Source: Anaerolineae bacterium (lineage in GTDB: Bacteria; Chloroflexota; Anaerolineae; Promineifilales; Promineifilaceae). Taken from it: DNA of 64,000 bases. Positions within the stretch are counted from its first letter, which is position 1. Each line of letters begins with the position of its first letter. The notes under the pieces are model-generated. The model saw only the letters and a program-made list of their open reading frames with translations, ran no database searches and had not been told where the DNA came from. This document shows positions 49,737-60,402 of the stretch, in pieces. A program made the translations under genes and the position numbers. The stretch spans positions 310,001 to 374,000 of the forward strand of contig JAMLHW010000004.1 in NCBI GenBank assembly GCA_023954475.1, written 5' to 3'.

Positions 49737-51368
49737 CTACTGCCCCATGCTGACGGTGCGGAAATCAGTGCGGCCAGGGAATGCTTTTAGCTCAAAACCC
49801 TGAAAACCATCATCAATGGCTGCAAATTGGGCAAAGAAGTACGGAATAATGACTGGGCCACGCTCTGCCAGGATACGCTGGATGTCGGCGTAAGCCTGAA
49901 TGCGCTCCGTTTCATCCAGTGTTGTACCGGCAATGCGTGCCAATTCGTCAAACTCAGAATCGGAAAAATGTGATTCATTCCATTTGGCATCACTCACGAG
50001 CATAACATCCAAATAGAATTGCGGATACGGACGTGAACCCCAACCGGTGATGCCCAAGTCAACTTCAAGCCAGCCGTCATCACCGTAGTAGACGCTTTCC
50101 GGCTCGACGCTCAGCTCAACATTGAAGCCGGCTTCAGCCCATTGCGATTGCAGCACGGCAGCGAGATCAGGTCGTCCGCCCGTGTCGGGCGTGTGCAGCA
50201 CGAGGTCGATGCCATCCGGATAGCCGGCTTCGGCAAGCAGCGCTTTGGCGGCTTCAGGGTCGCGCGGCGGCAGCGGGGTTGGGTTGTAGTAGGCTTCGTA
50301 GAGCGGACCGATGGGTGTATCTCGGCCGACAGCGCCATAACCTTGTTGCACGATTTGCAAAATGGCTTCGCGGTCAGTTGCCAGGCGCAACGCCTGCATG
50401 ACCAGCGGATTGTTACCCGGTGCGCGATCAGAACGCAAACGGATGGCATCAAACCCGTTGGTGGGGATAGAAATCATGTTGATGCCGGCTTGATCTTGCA
50501 GACTCTGGAACAGTGAGGTCGACATGCGCATGACCAAATCAACTTGTCCGCCTTGCAGTGCATTGACGCTGGCGGTTTCATCGTTGAAGAAAATAATCTC
50601 CAGTTCATCGAGCTTTGGCTGGCCGTCGATAAAATAGTTTTCGTTGGCAACCATTGCAATGCGATCTTCAGGCGCGTAGTTAGAGAGTATAAACGGTCCG
50701 GTTCCGTTGAAATTGGAGGCGTCTTCCGTTCCGTTTTTGATGATTAGCGCGTGATTGTCGCTCAGATCGTAGAGGAAAAACGGGTTGGATGCGGCGAGTT
50801 TGAATGTGACTTCGAGGTCGCCGGTAGCTTCAACCGACTCGATATTGGCGTAAAGATCGGCTGTGGGGTAGCCACTGTCTGGGTTACGCAAACGGTCGAA
50901 GGTGTAAACAACGTCTTCGGCCGAAAACGGATCGCCATCATGCCATGTCACGCCATCCGCCAACGTGAACACATACGTCAGGCCATCATTGCTGACCTTC
51001 CACTCTGTTGCCAGACGCGGAATGATTTTCGATTCGGGGCTGACATCGATGAGATAATCATAGATGTGATTGGCGACGAGGACTTCGGCATCGGACGAAA
51101 TCAGGGCCGGATCTGTTTGCACAATCGGCTGCATCGCCACGACCAGCTTGCCACCGTCGGCCATTTCGGTTTCGGTCTCAGCAACTAGCTCCGCAGCGCT
51201 GTCATCGGCCGATGCCGTTGTGTCATCACCGCTTTCGGTAGTCGGTGCAACCGCTTCCGGTTCCGTCGTCGGTTCGGCCCCACTACAGGCAGCCATTGTC
51301 AACAGCAAGGCAAGTAATAGAAACAACAAGGGAATTCGGCCGAATTTTCTGTGAGTAGTTGGGATCAT
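49737..51368 (-). CDS. Peptide-binding lipoprotein, solute-binding family 5
   Basis: Receptor of the di/oligopeptide importer, 543 residues. The signal peptide ends TMAACSG (Cys28), followed by an acidic Thr-rich linker to about 72. The mature domain begins GGKLVVAMQPIVQTDPAL and has the family 5 signature YVFTLADGVTWHDGDPFSAEDVVYTFDRL (about 130-158). The C-terminal part has VVIPYFFAQF-type segments. Ligand could be peptides or other small solutes. A good promoter lies at 51453-51481 on this strand. Confidence 0.92.
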   Translation of the reverse strand: MIPTTHRKFGRIPLLFLLLALLLTMAACSGAEPTTEPEAVAPTTESGDDTTASADDSAAELVAETETEMADGGKLVVAMQPIVQTDPALISSDAEVLVANHIYDYLIDVSPESKIIPRLATEWKVSNDGLTYVFTLADGVTWHDGDPFSAEDVVYTFDRLRNPDSGYPTADLYANIESVEATGDLEVTFKLAASNPFFLYDLSDNHALIIKNGTEDASNFNGTGPFILSNYAPEDRIAMVANENYFIDGQPKLDELEIIFFNDETASVNALQGGQVDLVMRMSTSLFQSLQDQAGINMISIPTNGFDAIRLRSDRAPGNNPLVMQALRLATDREAILQIVQQGYGAVGRDTPIGPLYEAYYNPTPLPPRDPEAAKALLAEAGYPDGIDLVLHTPDTGGRPDLAAVLQSQWAEAGFNVELSVEPESVYYGDDGWLEVDLGITGWGSRPYPQFYLDVMLVSDAKWNESHFSDSEFDELARIAGTTLDETERIQAYADIQRILAERGPVIIPYFFAQFAAIDDGFQGFELKAFPGRTDFRTVSMGQ

Positions 51369-51452
51369 TTCTCACTCCTTTGAGATAGGTATCGTAACAA
51401 ACAGACATGGTCACCGCTGTGAAGGCAATCAGAGTGAGCACAAGTCTGATGT

Positions 51453-51481
51453 ATTATAAGGAATTGTCTACCCATTGTCAG
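51453..51481 (-). promoter_or_regulatory. Promoter of the peptide-binding lipoprotein gene
   Basis: On the minus strand, CTGACA (51481-51476), exactly 17 bp, then perfect TATAAT (51458-51453), about 85 bp before the start codon. The remaining divergent spacer to 51653 shows a TATAAT at 51582-51587 for the kinase side, with no good -35. Confidence 0.75.
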
Positions 51482-51653
51482 GTAAGCACGATCACAAATA
51501 CGCAATTCTGATGTCTAGTCACAGTCGCAACATTACCAGATTCGTGACGTTTGGCACTGTGCTCTGTGAATTGAGACACTTTATAATGACGGCAATTGAC
51601 AGACACGAGATCCGATTCCCCTTAGCTTTTGAGTCGAATCTGATTGTAGGAAC

Positions 51654-52859
51654 ATGCAAAATCAGATGAAAACACGCTCCGCACTTCTAAACCGACCCGA
51701 CCGACAGGGTCAAATCGTCATTGTCATCCTCGTCGTGGCAGCATATGCTGCGACCTTTCTCAGTGCCCAATTCGATGCAGACACTGCATTTTCGACACAG
51801 CGCATCGCATTATTGCTGGGTCTGGGCATCGTCTATTTGGCAGTGGCATTGAATGAAGACCGCTTCTTTGCCCGTTTTGATTCACCTACCGGCACAATTG
51901 CCTTTTTCGCCATCCAATCGGTATTGGTGCTGACCATTTCCTTTGTCGCCGATGTCGGCGCGATGTGGCTGTTGGGACTGCCACTCGTCGGCACAGCAGT
52001 ACAGCGTCTTTCCCCGCTCTGGCGTTGGCCGATTTATGCCGTCGCTGCCGGCACGATCGCTGTGCCGGTCGGATTAGAATTCGGCTGGGCGCAGGGATTA
52101 TACCAGGCCATCGTGCTCAGCCCGGCCATTATTTTTGTCGTCTGGCTGGTTAAACTCCTGCAACGGGCACAACAGCAGAAGCTGGCGGCTGAAGCGTTGA
52201 CCTTGCAACTGGAAGACGCCAATCGCCAGTTAGCAGCATTTGCTGTGCAAGCGAAAGAGTTGGCAATTGTCGAGGAGCGCAACCGGCTGGCACGCGAGAT
52301 TCACGATAATCTCGGTCATTATCTGACTGTGATCAATGTGCAGATCGAGGTGGCAAAAGTAATCATGCCGACTGATCAGGCGCGAGCGCTGGATGCGTTG
52401 GAAAAGGCGCAACGACTCACCCACGAAGGCCTGACAGCGGTGCGTCAGTCGGTGTCGGCACTGCGCACGGATCCGGTGGGTGATCGGCCGATTCTCGAAG
52501 CCATTGCCCAGTTGATCGAAGATGTGCGACGAGCCGGCATTGTCGCCGATTACACGGTGACAGCCGAACCGCGACCATTGGACCCGAAGACAACACTGAC
52601 CCTGTATCGCATTGCGCAGGAAGGTTTGACCAACGTGCGCCGCCATGCGCACGCGTCCCGCGTCGATGTAACGCTGGATTACGGTGATCCCGATGCGATT
52701 GTGTTGACAATGCGCGATAATGGGGTGGGAAGTGATTCGGCCGAAAGCGGATTCGGCTTGCTCGGTATGCGCGAACGCGTGCAACTGCTCAACGGTACAC
52801 TGACTATCGATACAGCACCCAACGCCGGTTTTGCGCTGACAGCTACCCTACCGGGTTAG
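51654..52859 (+). CDS. Sensor histidine kinase, NarL-class (HisKA_3)
   Basis: Membrane-bound two-component sensor, 401 residues. Five to six helices in the first 175 residues form a compact membrane sensor with no large external domain. A short coiled coil follows (RAQQQKLAAEALTLQLEDANRQL). The dimerisation/phosphoacceptor segment EERNRLAREIHDNLGHYL (about 205-222) carries the phosphorylated His. The ATPase part has LTNVRRHAHASRV (N box) and DNGVGSDSAESGFGLLGMRERV (G boxes). No response regulator gene is adjacent, which is unusual because this class is normally paired with a LuxR-type regulator. Confidence 0.91.
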   Translation: MQNQMKTRSALLNRPDRQGQIVIVILVVAAYAATFLSAQFDADTAFSTQRIALLLGLGIVYLAVALNEDRFFARFDSPTGTIAFFAIQSVLVLTISFVADVGAMWLLGLPLVGTAVQRLSPLWRWPIYAVAAGTIAVPVGLEFGWAQGLYQAIVLSPAIIFVVWLVKLLQRAQQQKLAAEALTLQLEDANRQLAAFAVQAKELAIVEERNRLAREIHDNLGHYLTVINVQIEVAKVIMPTDQARALDALEKAQRLTHEGLTAVRQSVSALRTDPVGDRPILEAIAQLIEDVRRAGIVADYTVTAEPRPLDPKTTLTLYRIAQEGLTNVRRHAHASRVDVTLDYGDPDAIVLTMRDNGVGSDSAESGFGLLGMRERVQLLNGTLTIDTAPNAGFALTATLPG

Positions 52860-53027
52860 TCCGCCGCTATTGGCAAATGATTTTAGATTTTAGGCCTGCG
52901 TTTCGCTGACGCTTCCCCAACGCTGCCGTCGTTTCCGGAACCTCCCCGCTTAGCAGTTCGTTAATGATGTGATGCGATTCGACACGAATGGTGTCCAATA
53001 GTCACGATTGAACTGGAGAAAAAAAGC

Positions 53028-55763
53028 ATGGCGCATAATGGCAAAAAACGGCGGGGATGTTTTGGGTGTGCTGGGACGGTAATTTTACTGGGTCTATTCA
53101 TGGTTATCGTCGTCGGTTTGATCGGCGCAGCAGCGGCAGTAACCGTCGTGTCCTCAAATTTATCGGCCGAATTGGAAGACGGCATTTCACGACTGGCTAA
53201 CGCCCGCGACCGCGAAACATTTGCCACCACCGAAATCTACGACCGCAACGGCAACGTCCTGTGGGAAATCTTCGGCGAAGGCAAGCGCACCCAGGTTTCC
53301 CTAAGCAGCATTCCACTGCATATGCAGCAGGCGACCATTGCCCTCGAAGACGACACGTTTTACGAAAATCGTGGGTTCGACGAGCCGTCGCTGGTCGCCG
53401 CCGTTATCGCCAATCTGCGCAATCCCGACGGCCGCCCGGTCGGCGGCAGTACCATCACGCAGCAACTCGTGCGCCACATCGCCTTTGACTACGAGGAACG
53501 CACCAGCGTCAGCTACAATCGCAAACTCAAGGAGCTGATTCTGGCGTGGCGGATGACCCAGGATTTCAGCAAAGACGAAATTCTGGAGATGTATCTCAAC
53601 GAAATTTACTACGGAAATCTCGCCTACGGCGTTGAAGCGGCGGCGCGAACATATTTTGACAAGACATCGGCCGAATTGACACTCGCCGAAGCCGCCTTAC
53701 TTGCCGCCCTGCCCAATTCACCCGTCGAACTCGATCCGTACACCAATCTCGAAGGTGCCAAAGAGCGCCAATGGGTCGCCCTCGTGCGCATGGTCGAAGA
53801 CGGTTTCATTACAATGGACGATGCCAACGCCGCTTACTTGCAAGAATTGACGTTTGAACCGCAAGAAGTCAGCCTTGTCGCCCCACATTTCTCCATCTAC
53901 GTGCGCCAATTGCTCGAAGAACAACTCGGAGCCGATGTCGTCGCCAACGGCGGCCTGCGCATCACCACATCGCTCGACCTCGACTACCAGCGCCTCGCCG
54001 AAGAACTGGCGCGTCGTCACGTCGCCGATCTGGCCGATAACAATGTCAACAATGCATCGTTGGTGGCTCTAAAACCGGGCACGGGCGAAGTTTTAGCCAT
54101 GCTCGGCAGTGTCGATTACCACAATGACGATATCGACGGACGCGTCAACGTTGCGCTCAGCCCGCAGCAGCCGGGCAGCACGATGAAGCCATTGACCTAC
54201 GCCGCTGCCCTGTCGCCTGACACCGAAACGGGCGTCGCAGCATGGGATCCGGCATCACTCGTGTGGGATGTGCCCGTCGATTACGATCTCGTCGACGGCT
54301 CCGTGTATCAACCGGTCAACTACGACGACCGCTTTCATGGCCCCATTCGTCTGCGCGATGCCCTGGCAAACAGCTACAACATCCCGGCATTGCTCGTATT
54401 GCAGGACATCGGCGTGCCGCGTTTGCTCGAATTCGCCCGCACCATCGGCATTGACAGCCTGGGCGATAACGCGGCCAACTACGGCCTGTCGTTGACGTTG
54501 GGCGGTGGCGAAGTGACGCCACTGGAGTTGACCGGAGCCTATGCGACGTTTGCCAACGGCGGCGTGCATGTGCCACCGGTCGCGGTGTTGAAAGTTGAAC
54601 GTGCCAATGGCGACGTGTTATATGAATACGAGCCGCCGCAAGCCGGACCGGTCGTCGATCCACGGGTGGCGTTCGTCGTCAGCGATATTTTGGCCGACGA
54701 TGCGGCTCGTGTTCCGGCAATGGGACGCAATAACGTGCTCGACTTGCCGTTTCCGGCAGCGGCCAAGACGGGTACGACCAACGATTTTCGCGACAACTGG
54801 ACAATGGGCTACACACCTGGATTAACCGTCGGCGTGTGGACAGGCAACACGGACAACAGTCCGATGATCGACGTGAGCGGGTTGTCGGGCGCTGCGCCGT
54901 TGTGGTCGGAATATATGCAAGCGGTCTATGCTGATCCGGCTTTGCGCGAGACGTTGCAGACCAATGGCGTGCAGCCACCGGACGATTTTGTGCCGCCGCC
55001 GGGCGTTGAGCGGCAAACGATTTGCACGATTGAGTCGGTGACTGTCGGTTCGGCCGAATGTGCGCTCACCGACAGCGAATGGAAACTGGTCGATACCGAT
55101 GTTCCCGCGCCGACGCCGACCGAAGTCAGCGAAGCGCCGCTCGTTGTCTGGGAATCGGTCGATCCGTCAGTGGTTCGTGCGCCGGCGTTGCCGCTGCCGC
55201 CACCGTCGCCTGAGTCAATTGCAAATTCGGCCGAAGACGAAGACGCTATTCCACCACAACTATTCTGCACCATTGCTGCCGGCGCTGATGCAACAACCCT
55301 CCCGCCGCAAGCGGTCCCGACACTATTCCTCGAAGCGCCGCGCAACAGTGAAAGCCTCAAGGCTGCCTACGAATGGGCGTTTGCGCGTGGCTTGTCGATT
55401 TTGCCTGCCGCCAACTGCACTGAAGACGCGCTGGTGCGCGATCCCAATGCACCCGCTGTGTGGCGCATCAGCAGCCCACGCCCCGGCGACACGTTAACCG
55501 GCCCGACATCTATCGACGGCATTGCCGATTTCGATCCACAGCGCGTACAGTTTTACAAGCTGGAAATCAAGGGTGCGGGTACAGACAATCAGTGGGTGAC
55601 GTTTGGCAATACGCACGACACGCCGGTTGCCAACGGGCGGCTGGAATTTCTCAACGCCGATGGTTTGCCGCCGGGTGATTACGAGATTCGGTTGATCGTG
55701 GTGCAGTGGGACGGCAACTATGTCGGTGAACCGTACACGATTCCAGTGACGATTGGACGGTAA
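53028..55763 (+). CDS. Class A penicillin-binding protein (transglycosylase-transpeptidase)
   Basis: Peptidoglycan synthase of 911 residues. One N-terminal membrane anchor (about 14-42) is preceded by basic residues and a CFGC pair. The GT51 glycosyltransferase has ALEDDTFYENRGFD (about 105-118, catalytic Glu) and GGSTITQQLVRH, then RKLKELILAWRM. The transpeptidase has QPGSTMKP (SxxK nucleophile Ser), NSYN (SxN-type) and AAKTGTTNDFRDNW (KTG). After about 650 comes a Pro-rich linker and a C-terminal domain with cysteines and a beta-sandwich (RISSPRPGDTLTG), an extension seen in Chloroflexota PBPs. GGAG about 14 bp upstream. Confidence 0.94.
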   Translation: MAHNGKKRRGCFGCAGTVILLGLFMVIVVGLIGAAAAVTVVSSNLSAELEDGISRLANARDRETFATTEIYDRNGNVLWEIFGEGKRTQVSLSSIPLHMQQATIALEDDTFYENRGFDEPSLVAAVIANLRNPDGRPVGGSTITQQLVRHIAFDYEERTSVSYNRKLKELILAWRMTQDFSKDEILEMYLNEIYYGNLAYGVEAAARTYFDKTSAELTLAEAALLAALPNSPVELDPYTNLEGAKERQWVALVRMVEDGFITMDDANAAYLQELTFEPQEVSLVAPHFSIYVRQLLEEQLGADVVANGGLRITTSLDLDYQRLAEELARRHVADLADNNVNNASLVALKPGTGEVLAMLGSVDYHNDDIDGRVNVALSPQQPGSTMKPLTYAAALSPDTETGVAAWDPASLVWDVPVDYDLVDGSVYQPVNYDDRFHGPIRLRDALANSYNIPALLVLQDIGVPRLLEFARTIGIDSLGDNAANYGLSLTLGGGEVTPLELTGAYATFANGGVHVPPVAVLKVERANGDVLYEYEPPQAGPVVDPRVAFVVSDILADDAARVPAMGRNNVLDLPFPAAAKTGTTNDFRDNWTMGYTPGLTVGVWTGNTDNSPMIDVSGLSGAAPLWSEYMQAVYADPALRETLQTNGVQPPDDFVPPPGVERQTICTIESVTVGSAECALTDSEWKLVDTDVPAPTPTEVSEAPLVVWESVDPSVVRAPALPLPPPSPESIANSAEDEDAIPPQLFCTIAAGADATTLPPQAVPTLFLEAPRNSESLKAAYEWAFARGLSILPAANCTEDALVRDPNAPAVWRISSPRPGDTLTGPTSIDGIADFDPQRVQFYKLEIKGAGTDNQWVTFGNTHDTPVANGRLEFLNADGLPPGDYEIRLIVVQWDGNYVGEPYTIPVTIGR

Positions 55764-55771
55764 TTGGCCTG

Positions 55772-56108
55772 CTAGAGGTCGAGGGTGATGCGGAGAGCGC
55801 GGTCTACTTGCTGCATCGTATCGGATGACAATGTGCCGCGCTGCCGCAACAGGCGTGATTTGGCGATGGCGCGTACCTGTCCGCTCAAAGCAATTGAATC
55901 GGCCGATAAGCCGCCTTCACCTGACGCAATCGCTACATTGTTGGGGTACGTTTTCTTGACGTTGGTTGCACTGGTCAGCGGAACAATGACGATGACCAGG
56001 CTTGTTTGATTAATGGCGTTGCGGCTGACCACGATCACAGGACGCAATCCTGCCTGCTCTGATCCCTGTGTTGAATTGAGGTGGCGTCGAAACATCGCCC
56101 CGGTTCAT
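55772..56108 (-). pseudogene. MazF/PemK-type toxin gene with a 5' frameshift
   Basis: Toxins of this family are ribosome-independent mRNA interferases. A natural start at 56108 overlaps the antitoxin stop (ATGA) and reads MNRGDV, the canonical opening. The frame then breaks, and the rest of the family (RRHLNSTQGSEQAGLRPVIVVSRN and onward) continues in the next frame from 56089. The codon after GDV, usually for an aromatic residue, is reduced to a single T, consistent with a 2-bp loss. From the later ATG at 56095 a 107-residue product lacking the GDV strand could be made, probably inactive. A base-calling error cannot be excluded. Confidence 0.75.
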
Positions 56109-56437
56109 GACAAAGCCTGTTCGCCCTGAGTCAGCGCTTCCCAATCATTGTCGGCAAATGCTTCGGCGAGTCCTTCGTTGAGGGCATGATAAGCGATGTC
56201 ATCGGCCGATGCATAGAATGCGCGATCAATTTCGTCGCGTTCCATTTCAACAAGAAAGCGTTCCAGCGCAGCCACAATGATACTGTTTCGGTTCGGAGCT
56301 TGTCCGGAATCCACGAAATGTTGGCTGCGTTGAATTAATTCAGCTGGAAATGTTACGGTTGTTCGGACTGTTTCAAATTGGGCCAGATTCATTTTCATCA
56401 ATACTTTCATCAAATACAATGTGGATCTAGCCATCAT
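56105..56437 (-). CDS. Ribbon-helix-helix antitoxin of the MazF-type pair
   Basis: Up to 110 residues. The core TVTFPAELIQRSQHFVDSGQAPNRNSIIVAALERFLVEMERDE is a MetJ/Arc-type DNA-binding domain, and the acidic C-terminus (about 75-110) would wrap the toxin. ATGs at 56437, 56407, 56395 and 56389 are all possible starts. Those closest to the domain (MKVLMKMNLAQF) are most likely. No ribosome site is clear. The toxin gene overlaps by 4 bp in classical order. Confidence 0.8.
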   Translation of the reverse strand: MMARSTLYLMKVLMKMNLAQFETVRTTVTFPAELIQRSQHFVDSGQAPNRNSIIVAALERFLVEMERDEIDRAFYASADDIAYHALNEGLAEAFADNDWEALTQGEQALS

Positions 56438-56613
56438 TATAGATGGGTAATTTGATGTTTGTCAAATACTATCTTTACATCTGTGTGATAATTGTCGTGA
56501 ATAACTGTGACGATCGTCAATTGGCAGTGTAAATTTTTCACCTAGACTTAATCAATAGGCAAGTTTTGCGTCGCACTTTCAACGTGTTCTAAATTCTGGA
56601 GGGAAAATTCCAA

Positions 56614-59600
56614 ATGTTGAGAAGACAGGTTCTTGGATGTAGACTTTTGCGGTTTCACAAGAAGCGTTTATATCAATTGGTTCTCGTGTTCTGCTTCTCG
56701 CTAACAATCACGTTTGTCGAAGGGGCAGGATTGCAACCCGAATCTACTTATGATTCATCAATTGAATTGCTTGGTCGCAAAGCTAATCAAGCTTCGCTTC
56801 CCCCAAATAATATGTCGGGCGATGTGTGGTCTGTGTATACTGATCCGTACTGGGCTTTTTCGATTATCCAGCCACCTGGCTGGACACTTCAAAATCTGCC
56901 ATATCGAGATTTCGGATTTCGATTAGCAGCCCCAACATAGTCGTCGATGAATTGGGGAGACCGCTAGAAGGGGCATTTCTATCAGTCAATGTTGTCCCAG
57001 TGACTTCGTTGGATTGGAGTAGATTTGAAGATGAAGCGTATTGGGATAGCGAGATTTCATCTAGCGAGTTACTCGATCTAGACCGCGCGGAGGGGAGGCA
57101 AATACGGGGTGTCAATAAAGGTGGCAATACCTTTGTCGATAATGTCTTGTTTCATAACGATCACTTGTATCATTTTAGCTTCACTCAAGCCGCCGGAACA
57201 AACTTTGCCACTTCAGATGTTGGATATAAGATGCTAGCAAGTATCAAATTGTCAGGAGTTCCGGAGCCTTATCCACCGCCAGATTATGATGCACTAGGTA
57301 TTGAGCTTGCATCTTTCAATTTTCCCTCGCTCAAACATGCGTTTCCAGATGGTCCCGGCAATGTAACCGATGGTGGTGGATACAATAACGGTGGATTGCA
57401 TACTGGCGGCGATAAATTTGCATTAGATTTTTGTGAAGATAGTCTGTGTCAACAAGCTGGAAGATACGTTATTGCGCCAACCGATATCACATTTGTCGCA
57501 ACAGCTTCAAATCAGAGAGATTATCATTTTTTTGAAATTGATAATAATGGAACGGACAAGTTGTGCATGACTCTTGCTCATTTCTACTGGGATGTTTGGA
57601 GCGAAGGTGAATACCAATCGTAGCGGGTATGCAGTTTTCCCAACAAACTGTTTTGGCACCCCTGAGCAATTATTCACCACCACACGTTCACATGGCGCTA
57701 TTCACCACACAAGCAACGAAACCCTGCAATACAACTGAACCAAATAGCAGAACTGCTATCACTTACGAAGGTCTTTTCGAATTGGATGGCGATGGATATG
57801 AAGCATGTTGGAGTGGGACTTTACAAACGTATGCTGAGGCTCGTAATTTCAACGAATTATCCAATTTGCGCTTCACCAACTAGCCAACTGCAAAGGGGTA
57901 TTGAAATTGATCCTGGGGACTGCTTTCCAGACGATCCGCCAGATCCAGGTGGCGATACAACGCCTCCTTTCGCAACTGGCTTTTCAGCAAGTGTTACAAA
58001 CGGCATCGCAAATATCACGACATCCGGTGTACAAGACAATGACGGAGGTAGTGGCATTCGTGAAGTGAGATTTAGCGCCAAATGGAGCGGTGAATGGCAC
58101 GGCATTGGCATAGACTTTACTAATCCCTATTCTTTAGAGTGGGATATGTGTGCCAGTGGTGTACCAGATGATGATGTCGAATTGGGCATGGAGGTTTGGG
58201 ACAATGCAGGGAAACTTTGACATGGGAGTGAACACAATCCAAATCCCCATATAACCAAATCGTATAATTGCCCCCACCGGAACCACCACCAGTAAGTGAT
58301 GGTGTTTATCTGTATACGGGTTCTTCCTACAGCGGAAATGAATGTAAAGTATTACAGGATGAACCAAGTATTACACAACATTGCGGTAGTGGTTTTAACG
58401 ATCAGATAAAGTCCATCAAGATGGTGGGGCAGTGGTCGACAGTATTATACGAAGACGATGACTACGGTGGCATTTTTACTGTCTTCAACGGAAGCGATCC
58501 AGACTTGTTCGACAATGCCATCGGCTATTCAACATCATCTATTCGTGTGAGACGCACATCCCCATCGTTATTCACTCTCTATGGGCTTGGCGATTGCTAT
58601 AATGGGCCATCATTTGATAGCGATCGTACTGTTTTCGATTTGAGTCATTGGGATTTCAATGATGATGCCGAATCAATTGTGATTCAAAGTGGATATGAGG
58701 TGATTTTATGTGAGCATGCAAATTTTTACGGCATCTGTGGTCGCACTAGCCAATCCAACCTGACATCAATGCGATAGCAAATGGTCTCAGAAACAAGGTG
58801 TCTTCTGCAAGGGTTTGTTCCGGCAGTTGCCTGCCTGCACCAACACCACCGACCCCAATCTCCTAACCAATGAATCGGACGAAATACTCTAACGAAAACA
58901 TTCTACTTGATTGGTCAGGAACTGTACCCAATATTATGCAGAGTATTGGGAGGGAATTTACCTGATGGTCATAAAGAAACCTTTGGATGGAGTAGTGGAA
59001 CGCTTTGGAATCTAGAACTATTGAAGCATCGACTGAGCCATACTATTGGCATGTCAAAGCATGGAATGAGTATGGTGAAGGACGGAACTCACAAAGCTCA
59101 TTCTTCGTTGCAAGCCCACCCCCGACACCACCATCAAACTTGACGATTGAGACCGTCTCAAAAGATGCTTTCTCTACACTGGCATGACAATTCAGTAGAC
59201 GAGACTGGTTTCAATATCTATCGTTGGGGATATGATGGCTCAAGCTGGAGTTTCATCTTCCTTGACTCAGCATTCGCCAATACGACGCTGTACTCTGACA
59301 CGGGGCTTAATTGCGGTACAACTTACTACCATGAGGTCACAGCATATAAGGAGAATAGTGAGTCCACGCCTACCGAATTCGCTGAGGCACATCCACACCT
59401 TGTTCTGATCCATCTGATTCCAGTACGCTCTTCGTACCTATCATAGCATTTCAGTTCCAAAGTAGTGGCAATATCGTCTTTAACTCCGATCGAGATGGTG
59501 ACAATGAAATCTACACAATGAATGCCGATGGGTATAATCCAGTCCGCTTAACTGACAACTTAGCAGACGATACTTTGGCAAAGTGGTCTCCAGACGGAAG

Positions 59601-60255
59601 TCAGATTGCATTCGTCTCAGACAGAAGTGGTAATAATGAGATTTATATCATGGATGCAGACGGCAGTCATGTCGTTCGGCTGACACATACAGTTGCCGAC
59701 GACAGCCACCCGGACTGGTCTCCAGACGGAGAAAAAATCGTATTCCATTCAAATCTGGACGGCGATTATGATATCTACGTTATGGACGTCGACACACCCA
59801 ATCCCTTAAAACTCACAGACAATTGGCATCGATGTAACTGCCAATATTCACCTGACGGTAACAAGATATTCTATCAATCGTGGGATTCCAATAGTTCGAC
59901 ACTGGAATTGTTTTCCATGAATAGTGATGGCAGTAACATCACTAAAATCGCGCATTTAGGTTCGAGCAATTACGAGCCGGCCATTTCTCCAGATGGAACA
60001 AAGATCGTTTATTTCTCTCTTCGAGATGACAATCCTGAAATCTACATAGCGAACATAGATGGAACAAACGAAATCAGGTTAACATATGATCCAGACAATG
60101 ACTACAGCCCATCGTTTTCTTCGTCAGGGCAATACATCATTTTCCATTCAGACCGCACAGGCAATCGCGAAATTCATCGTACGAACCTCGATGGTTCTAA
60201 TCTCGTTAACCTGACTAACAACCCCAGTGAAGACAGATGGGCTGACTGGAAATAG
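56614..60255 (+). pseudogene. Decayed gene for a large multidomain exported protein (M23-like, crystallin, FN3, TolB-like)
   Basis: Successive segments continue one another in changing frames. They are a signal-like start (56614), an M23-like part ending APLSNYSPPHVHMALF (to 57883), and an Ig-like segment (57890-58217). Next come a beta/gamma-crystallin-like repeat domain (58268-58777, GVYLYTGSSYSGNECKVL), fibronectin III-like segments (58790-59440), a short hydrophobic stretch and six PD40/TolB-type repeats (59470-60255, WSPDGSQIAFVSDRSGNNEIYIMDADG). Frame breaks are seen near 56930, 57615, 57880, 58280, 58775, 58850 and 59400, plus a TGA at about 58218. At least the TolB part is still an open frame. 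The DNA is AT-rich and lacks TCGGCCGA. It could be one gene of about 1,200 codons or two neighbours. Confidence 0.72.
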
Positions 60256-60402
60256 ATATAGCCAACAACAATGAATGTGGCCTACATTGAATACCGCTTT
60301 TGCAGCCACCATTTTGCATGAATAGCAGTCGCTTTAGTTCGTTGAGTCCAAAACAACTTGACTGAAGCGGCTGCCATTCTATTTGATGTTATCCCCGCTT
60401 TG

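Noticed and set aside
58205-58230. In-frame TGA as a selenocysteine codon, given the tRNA-Sec in the window
   Set aside because: The frame is broken several times on both sides and a Trp codon is the likely original. No SECIS-like hairpin is evident.
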